A stretch of 64,000 nt of DNA, taken from NCBI GenBank assembly GCA_900758475.1, contig CAAERQ010000016.1:1-64000 (forward strand), read 5' to 3'. Under the pieces are notes generated by a model. It was not told the DNA's origin and made no database searches. It saw only the letters and a program-made list of their open reading frames with translations. Origin of the DNA: an uncultured Collinsella sp. GTDB taxonomy: Bacteria > Actinomycetota > Coriobacteriia > Coriobacteriales > Coriobacteriaceae. Positions 16,718 to 26,700 of this stretch are shown piece after piece (position 1 is the first letter of the stretch; each line of letters starts with the position of its first letter). Both the position numbers and the translations under genes were made by a program.

Positions 16718-17320
16718 ATGGATCATAAAATGTCGCGCTCGCCGTGGGTTATTCATTACGACGGTTCGAGCTGCAACGGATGCGATATCGAGGTGCTGGC
16801 CTCGCTCACGCCGCTGTTCGATGCGGAGCGGTTTGGCGTGGTCAACACCGGCAACCCCAAGCATGCGGACATCTTTTTGGTGACGGGGTCGGTCAATGCC
16901 CAGAACCTGCCCGTCGTGCGCCAGATCTACAACCAGATGCTCGAGCCCAAGTGCGTGGTGGCGTGCGGCATTTGCGCGTGCTCGGGCGGCGTGTTTCGCG
17001 ATGCCTATAACGTGATCGGCGGCGTGGACCGCGCGATTCCCGTGGACGTGTACGCGCCCGGGTGCGCCATTCGCCCCGAGACCGTGATCGATGCCATCGT
17101 GGAGGCATGCGGCATCCTGGACCAGAAGGAGGCCGTGATGCGCGCCGGCGGCGACCCACTTACCGTGGGCGGCGCTGCTACCTGGGACGGTGGCGTTGAG
17201 CTGGGCGAGGACGGGTTTGTGGCTGCGGGGGTCGGCGACGCCCCTGCCGGGACGCCCGCCGCACCCGCCGCTGGCGACGCACCCGCCGGGACGCCAGCCG
17301 CTGCAAAGGAGGCCGAGTAA
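16718..17320 (+). CDS. echC: Ech hydrogenase small subunit (NuoB-like, EchC)
   Basis: 200 residues. The proximal [4Fe-4S] cluster ligands of the NuoB/EchC family are visible: C19 and C22 in SSCNGCD, C86 in GICACSGGVF and C116 in YAPGCAIRPE. The core ends near residue 150. It is followed by about 50 residues of low-complexity Ala/Gly/Pro sequence with a duplicated GDAPAGTPAA unit, which is not part of the family core. The stop overlaps the start of the next gene by one base (TAATG). Confidence 0.92.
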   Translation: MDHKMSRSPWVIHYDGSSCNGCDIEVLASLTPLFDAERFGVVNTGNPKHADIFLVTGSVNAQNLPVVRQIYNQMLEPKCVVACGICACSGGVFRDAYNVIGGVDRAIPVDVYAPGCAIRPETVIDAIVEACGILDQKEAVMRAGGDPLTVGGAATWDGGVELGEDGFVAAGVGDAPAGTPAAPAAGDAPAGTPAAAKEAE

Positions 17321-18030
17321 TGCAAAAGGCAATCTATACCACCGTCGGGATCGACGAACTCCTGTCGCATGTCCAGGCGCTCAAGGGCGTCGGCGCGCGC
17401 TTTGTGCAAATGCACGCCGAGCGCAACATCGACGACGGCACGTATCGGCTGGTCTATACGTTTATCGACGTTCGTGCTGCTCAGGAGCATATTGCGCAGG
17501 ACGGTAGCTATGCGATCGAGAACCTGGTAGTCGAGGGTATCGACCAGTACCAGGAGATTCCGTCCATCAGCTCGTATTATCCGGCGGTATTCCCGTTTGA
17601 AAATGAGGCCCACGACCTATTTGGTCTTGCCATCACCGACATGCAGATTGACTTTAAGGGCTTTTTCTACCAGGTCTCGACTGCCGAGCCCATGAGCGTC
17701 ATCACGCCCGAGGTGAAAGCCGCTCGCGAGAAGGCCATGAAGGTCCGCGCCGCCGCCGAGGCCAAGGCGCGCAAGGCCGCGGCCGAGAAGGCTGCCGCGG
17801 CTGCTGCAGGGGAGGGCGCTGCGAGCGCCGGCGATGCCGCAGGCGCCGCCGCTCAGCCTGCTGTGGCTGCCGGCTCCGATGCCCAGCATGACGAGGCTGC
17901 CGCCAAGGCCGCGCTCAAGGCTGCCGAGCTGGAAGCAAAGCTCGCCGCCATGGATCCCGAGAAAGCGGCCAAGGTCCGCGCGGCGCTTGCCGCCAAGGCC
18001 GCCCGCGACAAGCAGAAAAAGGAGGCGTAA
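17320..18030 (+). CDS. echD: Ech hydrogenase NuoC-like subunit (EchD) with long Ala/Lys-rich tail
   Basis: 236 residues. The first 120 or so match the NuoC/EchD fold (VEGIDQYQEIPSISSYYPAVFPFENEAHDLFGL, including the typical FENEAHDLFG box). From about residue 128 the protein becomes an Ala/Lys/Glu-rich, probably helical or coiled-coil tail of about 105 residues, ending KKEA. EchD proteins usually end soon after the core, so the tail is unusual. It is translationally coupled to echC and lies 5 bp before echE. Confidence 0.9.
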   Translation: MQKAIYTTVGIDELLSHVQALKGVGARFVQMHAERNIDDGTYRLVYTFIDVRAAQEHIAQDGSYAIENLVVEGIDQYQEIPSISSYYPAVFPFENEAHDLFGLAITDMQIDFKGFFYQVSTAEPMSVITPEVKAAREKAMKVRAAAEAKARKAAAEKAAAAAAGEGAASAGDAAGAAAQPAVAAGSDAQHDEAAAKAALKAAELEAKLAAMDPEKAAKVRAALAAKAARDKQKKEA

Positions 18031-18035
18031 GGTCC

Positions 18036-19124
18036 ATGGCACATCGCTCCGTTATTCCGTTTGGCCCGCAACACCCGGTGCTGCCCGAGCCGCTTCATCT
18101 GGACCTGGTGATCGAGGACGACCGCGTCATCGAGGCAATTCCGCAGATCGGCTTTGTGCACCGCGGACTCGAGAAGCTCACCGAAAAGCGCGACATGCAT
18201 CAGTTTGGCTACATCGCCGAACGCATCTGCGGCATCTGCGCCGTGGGCCACAGCTACGGCTATGCCACAGCCTGCGAGCGCATGCTCGACATCGAGGTGC
18301 CCGGCCGCGTGCAGTATATCCGTACTATTTTGCACGAGCTTTCGCGCATTCACTCGCACCTGCTGTGGCTGGGCCTGCTCGCCGATGCCTTTGGCTTTGA
18401 GGCGCTGTTCTATCGTTCGTGGACCCTGCGCGAGCAGATTCTCAAGATCTTCGAGAGCACTTGCGGTGGGCGCGTGATTCTGTCGATTAACGAGATCGGC
18501 GGCCTTAAGCACGATATCGAGGACTCCGAGCTGGCGGGCATTGTCGAGACGCTCGACGCCATGCGCCCCGACTACGAGGCCCTGGTGCATACGTTTTTGG
18601 ACGACAACAGCTGCGGCGAGCGCCTGCATGGCGTGGGCGTGATCAGCAAGAAAGACGCGCTGGAGCTTTCGATGGTCGGTCCGTTTGGGCGCGCCTCGGG
18701 CGTGGACTACGACGTGCGCATGTTTGGCGACGGTGCCTATGCGGACCTGGCTGCGTTTGAGCCCATCGTTGCTACCGATGGCGACTGCTATGCCCGCTGC
18801 CAGGTGCGTTGCGCTGAGGTCACGCAGGCCATGGACATCATTAAGGAGCTTGTGGGCAAGATTCCGCACGACGGGATCGGCGGGCGCACCAAGCTCACGC
18901 CGGCCGACGGCGCGCGCGGCGAGGTTGTGATTGAGCAACCTCGCGGCGAGGCATACTACTATGTGCGCGGCAACGGCACCAAGAACTTGGACCGCTTCCG
19001 CGTGCGCACGCCGACGTCGCAGAACCTGGCGGGTCTGACGCATGCGCTGCAGGGCGTGCTCCTTGCCAACGTGCCCATGATTATCCTGACCATCGACCCT
19101 TGCATTAGCTGCACAGAAAGGTAG
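18036..19124 (+). CDS. echE: Ech [NiFe]-hydrogenase large subunit (NuoD-like, EchE)
   Basis: 362 residues. Both cysteine pairs of the NiFe site are intact: C65 and C68 in ERICGICAVGHS and C356 and C359 in DPCISCTER. This separates it from complex I NuoD, which has lost them, so the complex should make or use H2. The protein stops three residues after the last cysteine, so there is no C-terminal extension for a maturation protease to remove. In the operon it follows echD and precedes echF. No hyp maturation genes are in the window. Confidence 0.95.
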   Translation: MAHRSVIPFGPQHPVLPEPLHLDLVIEDDRVIEAIPQIGFVHRGLEKLTEKRDMHQFGYIAERICGICAVGHSYGYATACERMLDIEVPGRVQYIRTILHELSRIHSHLLWLGLLADAFGFEALFYRSWTLREQILKIFESTCGGRVILSINEIGGLKHDIEDSELAGIVETLDAMRPDYEALVHTFLDDNSCGERLHGVGVISKKDALELSMVGPFGRASGVDYDVRMFGDGAYADLAAFEPIVATDGDCYARCQVRCAEVTQAMDIIKELVGKIPHDGIGGRTKLTPADGARGEVVIEQPRGEAYYYVRGNGTKNLDRFRVRTPTSQNLAGLTHALQGVLLANVPMIILTIDPCISCTER

Positions 19125-19131
19125 GCGCGGC

Positions 19132-19473
19132 ATGAGTTTACTGACATTTGCCAAGACGGCCTTGGGTTCTATGGTCAAGCAGCCGGTCACGGTTTGCTAT
19201 CCGCAGGAGAAACTGACGGCGCCCGAGCGCTTGCGCGGGCATATCGTCAACGACATGGACGTGTGCATCTGCTGCGGCATGTGTGCGCGCCGTTGCCCGG
19301 CGGGCGCGCTCGCGGTCGATCGCAAGGGTGGAACGTGGTCGATCGACCCGTATGCCTGCGTGGTGTGCGGTGAGTGCATCGAGAGCTGCCCCAAACACTG
19401 CCTGACTATGGATACCGCCCGCACCCCAGTTGCAGCGGACAAGACCCCCACGGTAGAAACCAAGCCGGAGTAG
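19132..19473 (+). CDS. echF: Ech hydrogenase two-[4Fe-4S] ferredoxin subunit (EchF)
   Basis: 113 residues with two clusters: C45, C48, C51, C55 (an extra Cys at 47) and C76, C79, C82, C86. It is the NuoI-like electron-entry subunit that takes electrons from reduced ferredoxin. The N-terminal 40 residues (TFAKTALGSMVKQPVTVCYP) match the membrane-facing start of this family. It is the last gene of the operon, 7 bp after echE, and is followed by a strong hairpin. Confidence 0.93.
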   Translation: MSLLTFAKTALGSMVKQPVTVCYPQEKLTAPERLRGHIVNDMDVCICCGMCARRCPAGALAVDRKGGTWSIDPYACVVCGECIESCPKHCLTMDTARTPVAADKTPTVETKPE

Positions 19474-19483
19474 AGCTGGAATA

Positions 19484-19517
19484 GGGGCCGGTGGGGCAAA
19501 AATGCCCCACCGGCCCC
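19484..19517 (+). terminator. Strong hairpin at the end of the ech operon
   Basis: Perfect 14-bp GC-rich arms (19484-19497 and 19504-19517) with loop AAAAAT, 10 bp after the echF stop. No clear T run follows, so termination strength is inferred from the stem only. Confidence 0.65.
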
Positions 19518-19548
19518 GCGCTTAAACGCGCGGTTGGGCCACCGCGAA

Positions 19549-19702
19549 CAAAACTATGCCGGATTACGGGGCTAGATAGCGAACCTCCGACCATACTGAA
19601 AACCGCAAAAACAAAACCGCAGGTAGATTGCTTGCCGTTTTTCAAAAAATGGAGGTATGGATAAGGGTCCCGACATTAGCCCCGTAATCCGGCATAGTTT
19701 TG
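19549..19702. repeat. Palindromic intergenic element, type A (copy 1)
   Basis: A 154-bp element with perfect 25-bp terminal inverted repeats (19549-19573 and 19678-19702; outer end CAAAACTATGCCGG). The interior contains AAAACAAAACCGCAGGTAGA, also found in type B elements. It has no coding capacity. A second copy of exactly the same length lies at 27998-28151, on the other side of the adhesin. A short shared sequence (GGAAACGGATCATTTTGG, 19749-19766) follows. Confidence 0.9.
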
Positions 19703-19796
19703 AAATGACATCATATTCGTAACAGCCCTTGATCTCCCATGGGCAGAGGGAAACGGATCATTTTGGCCTTGCGAGGGCTGCCACGTGACCCGTCTG

Positions 19797-19954
19797 CCAC
19801 GAAATGGGCCCATCTACTACGTTTAGGCCGCTGTCCCCAACCACGACGAATTACGCAAAAACAAAACCGCAGGTAGAACGTCTGCGGTTTTCCATGAAAC
19901 GCGGTTATGGTCGGGAGTATCGGGTCAAACGTAGTAGATGGGCCAGTTTCGTGG
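19797..19954. repeat. Palindromic intergenic element, type B (copy 1)
   Basis: Terminal inverted repeats of 28 bp with two mismatches (19797-19824 and 19927-19954; outer end CCACGAAAT, inner end CTACTACGTTT). The interior shares AAAACAAAACCGCAGGTAGA with type A. A GGAAAACGGATCATTTT segment (about 19987-20003) follows it, as also happens after copy 2, so 19795-20005 and 27745-27953 form roughly 210-bp direct repeats around the adhesin gene. Confidence 0.9.
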
Positions 19955-20061
19955 TGAGCACCACCAATTGATTCCCCGGGGACGGAGGAAAACGGATCAT
20001 TTTTGCCTGATGGCTCCGAGTCGCACCCGTTTTCCTGCGAAAACGCCGTGTCTCAACTTTG

Positions 20062-20079
20062 GTGAGACATTTGTCTCAC
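20062..20079. promoter_or_regulatory. Operator-like palindrome upstream of the adhesin
   Basis: A perfect inverted repeat GTGAGACA-TT-TGTCTCAC. The half-site TGTCTCA recurs at about 20049 and 20121, and a GGTCTGAGACC palindrome lies at about 20155, all within 130 bp of the adhesin start. This clustering suggests a transcription-factor site, but the factor is unknown. Confidence 0.5.
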
Positions 20080-20180
20080 GCCCAAAACCGAATCTGGAAC
20101 ATGTGTCACCTGCCCTAATTGTGTCTCATTCCGTAACTTTAGGCTGATGCAAGGTCTGAGACCGCGAGAAGGGAGACGCG

Positions 20181-20789
20181 ATGAGTAAGTACACGAGGGG
20201 TCTCTTGGCGGTGATACTTGCCGTAGTGCTTGTGTTGCCGGCTGCAGCATTTGCCATGCTGCCCGAGGCCAACGCCAGGTCCAGCACAGGAATGGACGGA
20301 CCGGCCATGACCGGAAAAACGGTCGTCGACCTCGATACCAGCAACTACTGGAAGTTCTGGGCCGGCGGCTATGACGGCAAGGAAGTAACAACTCAAAACG
20401 TCGGCCGAATCTGGACCGACAAGACGGTCAAGGAAACCGCGGCAAACGAAGAGTCGGATTTCCTGACCACGCTGTCAGCCATCTCTTCGACATCCGATAC
20501 GACGGTTTCCGGCAAGCCGCTCGACATCGTGCTGGTGCTGGACGCTTCTGGCTCGATGAGTGATCCCATGGTTAAGGGCGACCGTACAAAGCGCATCGAT
20601 GCGCTGAAGACGGCCGCCAATCGCTTTATTGACACCATCGCCACGCAAAACCAAAGCATCACAGATGAATCCAAACAGCATCAGGTTGCCATCGTTAAGT
20701 TTGCAGGCGATAAGACTACTGAGGTTGGCAACAAAAAATATCGCGATAGTTGGGGGGGGGGGACACCTACAACTACTCGCAGACCATGA
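20181..20789 (+). CDS. 5' part of phase-variable vWA adhesin: signal peptide and half of the vWA domain (OFF frame)
   Basis: The first reading frame of the adhesin gene, with a good ribosome site (GAAGGGAG) before the ATG. It encodes a signal peptide (about 1-32: basic start, hydrophobic core, AFAMLPEANA) and the first half of a von Willebrand factor A domain with the metal-site motif DASGS (in DIVLVLDASGSMSDP, near residue 119). At the 11-G tract (20752-20762) the frame runs into TPTTTRRP and a stop, giving only 202 residues. The downstream frame (20750-27604) continues the vWA domain without loss. A tract of 9 or 12 G would join both into one protein of about 2470 residues. The alternatives are a pseudogene or a homopolymer sequencing error. 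Confidence 0.85.
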   Translation: MSKYTRGLLAVILAVVLVLPAAAFAMLPEANARSSTGMDGPAMTGKTVVDLDTSNYWKFWAGGYDGKEVTTQNVGRIWTDKTVKETAANEESDFLTTLSAISSTSDTTVSGKPLDIVLVLDASGSMSDPMVKGDRTKRIDALKTAANRFIDTIATQNQSITDESKQHQVAIVKFAGDKTTEVGNKKYRDSWGGGTPTTTRRP

Positions 20790-23700
20790 AGAATCTGACG
20801 CCCTGCAAGGACAAAGGTGCGGAGAGCCTAAAGAGCACGGTCAACTCTATCAGCCCTGACGGTTCCACGCGCGCCGACTATGGCTTGGAGCTGGCTGATG
20901 AGCAATTTTCGTTTGGTCGCGCCGACGCCAAGAAGATCGTCGTCTTCTTCACTGATGGTTCACCTACGAGTTCTAGTGGATTCCAAGCAAGTGTTGCCAA
21001 TAGCGCCATTAATAGTGCCAAGAGTCTCAAGAATAAAGGTGCCGACATTTATACGATCGGCATCTTTGACGGTGCAAATCCCAGTGCCGACCTCACGGCT
21101 GATGGCACAAGTAAAGAGAATAAGTTCATGCATGCCGTGTCGAGCAACTATCCTGCCGCCTCATCCAGCATTTCTCTCTGGGGCGAATGGACCATCAACT
21201 TTGGTGCGCGCGCAGAAAACGCCAATTACTACAAGTCGGCAACCAGCGCCGCCGAGCTCGAGGAAATCTTCAAAGATATCTCCGGAAGCATTATCCAGGC
21301 TGGCTACCCAACCAAAACTCACAGTGGATATGGCGAGCATAAGTCTGGCTACATTACGTTTACCGATGAGCTGGGCGACTTTATGCAAGTCGACGACTTT
21401 ACGTCCGTCGTGTATGGCGGCGAGACGTTTGAAAAACCGTCAAAGAAGTCCGAGGGTAACGTCGACACCTACACATTTTCTGGTGCCGCTGCGAACCTGG
21501 TCATCACCGTTCAGCATGCCGAAGAGGGCAAGCCTCAGACCGGCGATATCGTAACGGTTAAGATTCCTGCGTCGCTGATTCCGCTGCGCCACTTTAAGAT
21601 CACCGACGGCGTGCTTACGGTCGACAATACTGAGCCCATTCAGGTGAACTACACCTCAAGCGTTAAGAAAGAAGCGCTCGATAACCTGTTTACGCCCAAG
21701 AACGTAAAAGGGCTCGAGGACTACATCAAGAGCAGCAATACGACCACCGCGGAGAACGGTTCCAAGACCGTTAACTTCTACGCGAACAAGTGGAACGCTG
21801 GCGCGGTGGGCGATACGATCGCGAACTTTGAGCCTGCCGACACCAACCGCTATTACTATTTCCAGAAGCAGACTCCCATTTACACGGATAAGAACTGCAC
21901 AACGCCTGCGACGGGCTCGCTGGCTGCCGAGGGCATCTATTACTACAAGGATGAGTTCGAGGCGCTGGGCGCAGACAGTAAGGCCGAATCCCGTATTGCC
22001 GTTATTGAGTTTACCGGCGGAGACGCCGCGAGCTTTGAGGGCGCCATCGTGCCCGACGCGAGCGGAAATCTGTCGTTTAGCAAGGGAACCGCGCGCCTGG
22101 CCTTTATTGACGAGCTCCACACCACCAAGGAGCGCGTGGGCGGTAACCCCACCGGCACTGCGGCCGACGTGCTCAATCCCAAGTGGAACAACACATCTGC
22201 CAAGTCGAACGCCACGGAGGTTGACGTTCACCTGGGCAACAACGGCAAGATCAGCTTTAACGTGACGCCGGCAACGGTGGATACCAAGACGAGCTTTGGC
22301 CTGACCAAGGTGCTCGAGGGCCGTGATTGGACGGATGCGGATGAGTTTAAGTTTGAACTCTCAGCGACGTCCGAGAATGACGCCCCGATGCCCGCACCCG
22401 CGACCGCGACCGTGACCAATGCCGACCTGGACGACAAGGGCAAGGCTGCTGTCGACTTCGGTGAGATCACCTACAACAAGCCGGGTGAGTACACCTATGA
22501 GGTCCGTGAGGTCAAGGGCGGCGCCGGTGGCATCACCTACAGCGAGAACGTTGCCACGTTCAAGGTGACCGTGGCGGTTAAGGCCACAGGTGGGCTTAAG
22601 GCTGACGTTGAAAAGATCTCGGGCGAGCGCGAGTTCAAGAACACTTATAGCGCCAAGACGGAAACCCCGCTGACTCTTGAGGCTACCAAGACGCTCTCAG
22701 GGCGTCCGATGGCCGATGACGAATTCAAGTTTGCGCTGAGCTATGCGGGGCACGACGAGGTTCTGTTGAATGCAGCCAACAAGGGTGGCAAGGTTGAGTT
22801 CGGTCCGCTGACGTACACGACCAAGTCGCTCGCCAAGCTGGTCGAGGAAGACAAGGCATCGCTTGATGCTAGCTCAGGCAAACCCACGTGGACCATTCAT
22901 TACATCGCTGCCGAGCAGACCGGCAAGCTGCCTGCGGGCGTGAGCGCCACCGTGTCGGCAATTGACGCATGTGTAACCGTTGTCGACAACGGCGATGGTA
23001 CCCTGACGGCGACGGCTGTCTACGGCGATGCCGGCAACGAGTTTGTGAACGCCTACACTGCCGCACCTGTCGAGGCATCGCTTGTGGGCAAGAAGAATCT
23101 GCAGGTTCCTGATGGCCTGACCCCGGCTGACATTGCCGGCAAGTTCACCTTTACCGTGACCGGTGAAGAGGGCGCACCCATGCCCGCGAACGCGAGCGTA
23201 ACCAATGATGCCGAGGGCAAGGTCGACTTTGGCAAGATTACCTTTACACTCGACGAACTTAACAAGGCTCTGGGCGAGAAGCCCGAGAAGCGCGAGCATA
23301 CCTTTACCTACACCGTGACCGAGTCCGGCGAGGTCGCTGGCGTGACCAACGACGCCAACGCCACGCGCAAGGTTTCCTACACCGTGACTGATGACGGCAA
23401 GGGTGCTCTGAGGGTATCCCGCGACCCGCACGGCGATGTGGCATTTACGTTCACCAACACCTATAACGTGACGCCTGTTGAGACGCGCGTCACCGACCAG
23501 ATCACCGCGACCAAGGTTCTGACCGGCCGCGACATGGCTGAGGGCGAGTTCTCCTTCAAGCTCGTCGAGGGCGAGGGCAAGGACGCCAAGGTCGTTGCCA
23601 CCGGCAAGAACGCCGCCGATGGCAAGATCACGATGAGCCCCATCGAGTACACCAGGGCCGGAACGCACGCCTATACGCTGCGCGAGGTCAAGGGCAACGC

Positions 23701-26700
23701 CGGCGGTATCACCTACAGCGATGCCAAGTACACCGTCGAGACGACCGTCACCGACAACGGCGACGGTACGCTCAGTGCCACGCATGTTCTGAAAGACGTC
23801 AAGGTTGCCGAGTTCAAGAACTCCTACAACGTGACCCCGAAGAGCTCCAGCGTCACCGAGCAGATCACCGCGGACAAGGTCCTGGACGGGCGCGACCTCA
23901 AGGCTGGCGAGTTCCGCTTTGAGCTCGTTGAGGGCAATAACGTGGTCGCCACCGGCACCAACAATGCCGACGGCAAGATCGTGATGGATCCCGTCACCTA
24001 CACTGAGGCTGGCGAGCACACCTACACGCTGCGCGAGACCAAGGCCGGCACCACCGAAAACGGCATTACTTACAGCACCGCTGAGTACACCATCGTGACC
24101 ATCGTCAAGGACAACGGCGATGGCACCCTCAGCGTGGAGCACAAGCTGCAGAACGCTAAGAAGGCGATCTTTGAGAACGCCTATAACGTGACGCCCAAGG
24201 ATTCCAGCGTCACCGACAAGATCAAGGCGACCAAGGTCCTGACCGGGCGCGATCTCAAGGAAGGCGAGTTCTCCTTCGAGCTCGTCGAGGGCGAGGACGC
24301 CAAGGTCGTCGCCACCGGCACCAATGCCGCCGACGGCAAGATCACGATGAACGAGATCACCTACAACGAGCCCGGCAAGCATACCTATACGCTGCGCGAG
24401 GTCCCGGGCGACGCCAACGACGGCATCACCTACGACAGCAAGACCTACACCATCGAGACGACCGTCACCGACGACGGTAAGGGCGAGCTCGTGGCAAAGC
24501 ATGAACTGCAGGGCGTTGATGAGGCGAAATTCAGCAACAGCTACAAGCCGAATCCTGACGAGTTCAGCGTCAGCGACCAAATCACCGCGACCAAGGTCCT
24601 GGACGGCCGCGACCTCAAGGACGGCGAGTTCTCCTTCGAGCTCGTCGAGGGCGAGGGCAAGGACGCCAAGGTCGTCGCCACCGGCAAGAACGCCGCCGAT
24701 GGCAAGATCACGATGAGCGCCGTGAAGTACGATAAGGCCGGAACGCACGCCTACACACTGCGCGAGGTCAACGGCGGAACCACCAGCAAGGGCGTCACCT
24801 ACAGTGATGCCAAGTTCACCATCGAGACCACCATCACGGACAACGGCGACGGCACCCTCAAGGCCGAGCATGTCCTGAAGGACACCAAGCCCGCCGAGTT
24901 CAAGAACACCTACAGCGTGACTCCGCTCGACGCAGAGCTCGACTTTGGCCTGAGCAAGGCCATCGACGGTCGCGACTGGACGGACTCCGACAAGTTCAGC
25001 TTTACCATCGCTGCTCCCGAGGGCACCCCGCTGCCCGACCCCGCAACCGTAACTGTGAGCAAGAAGGACGCGAAGGATGGCATCGCCGCCATCAAGTTCG
25101 GCAAGATCCACTACACGGCTGCTGGAACCTACAAGTACGAGATCCGCGAGAACGCGGGCAGCGCGGCAGGCATGACGTATGACGGACATGTCGCGACCGC
25201 CGAAGTGACCGTGACCGAGAACGGCGAGGGCAAGCTGACCGCCAACGTCACCAAGAAGGAAAGCGGCCGCTTCACCAACAAGTACCACACTGAGCTCAAC
25301 TACACCGCGGCCGGCGGCCTTAAGCTCAGCAAGACCCTCTCCGGACGTCCCATGACCGAGGGCCAGTTTACCTTTACCGTGACGCCCGCCGACAAGGCTT
25401 CGGCCATCGCGCTCGGCCTGCACGAGGGCACCAACGTGTACAAGTCTCCTGCAGCGACAGAGGGAACCGTCGGCCTGATCGACATTCTGGCCGGCCATGA
25501 GGTCATGTTTATGCAGGGTGATGCGGGTAAGACCTTTACATATACCGTTGCCGAGAAGAACGACGGCCAGCCCGGCTACACCTACGACAGCGCCGAGCGC
25601 ACGGTGACGATTGCTATCGCCGACGATGGCGCCGGTACGCTTACCGCTACGACGACCGTTTCTGGCGGACCCAAGGGCACGCCTGTGACGGTCCACAAGA
25701 GCGGCGAGAGTAAGGTCGAGAGCGCCGTGGTCCCGTTCGCCAACAGCTACCACGCATCGACCGATAACCCGGGCGGCGAGCTTGCGCAGATTGTCGCCAC
25801 CAAGACCCTGACCGGTCGTCCGCTGGCCAACGGCGAGTTCTACTTTGGCATCGCCTATGCGGGCGAGACGGAAGCCATTGATGGCACTGTGGCGACCAAC
25901 ATCAACGGCCAGGTGAGCTTTGGCACGCTGCATTACACGACTGAGATGCTCGCCAATCTGGTAAGCGCCGACCGCGCCATTCGCACCGACGCGGACGGCA
26001 ACCTTGCGTGGACCATCAACTACACGGCGTTTGAGTACACGTCCCCGCTCGCGGCGAAGGGCATAACCACCGCGAAGCCGAGCTTTAGCTTTAAGGTCGT
26101 CGTCGTCGACAACGGTGACGGTACCTTGACGGCAAAGCCCGACTACGGTGGTACCGAGCCCGTGTTCGAGAACGTCTACGGCGCCGAGGCCGCGGATGCC
26201 GCACTCGCCGGCACCAAGAAGCTCCAGGCTGCCGAGGGTCTGACCCCGGCCGATATCACGGACAAGTTCACCTTCACCGTGACTGCCGACGAGGCTGGTG
26301 CCCCGATGCCCGAGCACACAACCGCGACCAACGACGCGGCCGGCAACGTGGACTTTGGCAAGATCCACTTTACGCTCGACGACCTCAACCGCGCCCTGGG
26401 CGTGACGACCGATGCTTCTGGCGATGCATCGAGCGACGCTGAAGCCAACGCCGACGAGGTCGAGGTTGACGCTGACGCCAGCGGTGACGAGACCAAGGAC
26501 GAGTCCAAGCCCGAGGCCCCCGCTGCTCCGCGCTCGCACACCTTTACCTATACGGTGACCGAGTCCGGTAGCGCCCCTGGCGTGACCAACGACACCAACG
26601 CTACGCGCAAGGTTTCCTACATCGTGACCGATGACGGTGCTGGACATCTGATCGTCAAGCGCGACGGCGGCGACGGTGCGGCCTTTACGTTCACCAACAC

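Noticed and set aside
14411..17332. 973-residue minus-strand open frame under the ech genes
   Set aside because: His/Arg-rich shadow of EchA-EchB-EchC; no domain recognised and no ribosome site.
20750..20764. Independent translation start for the 3' adhesin frame inside the G tract
   Set aside because: The TTG lies within the poly-G run, has no ribosome site, and would begin in the middle of a vWA domain without a signal peptide.
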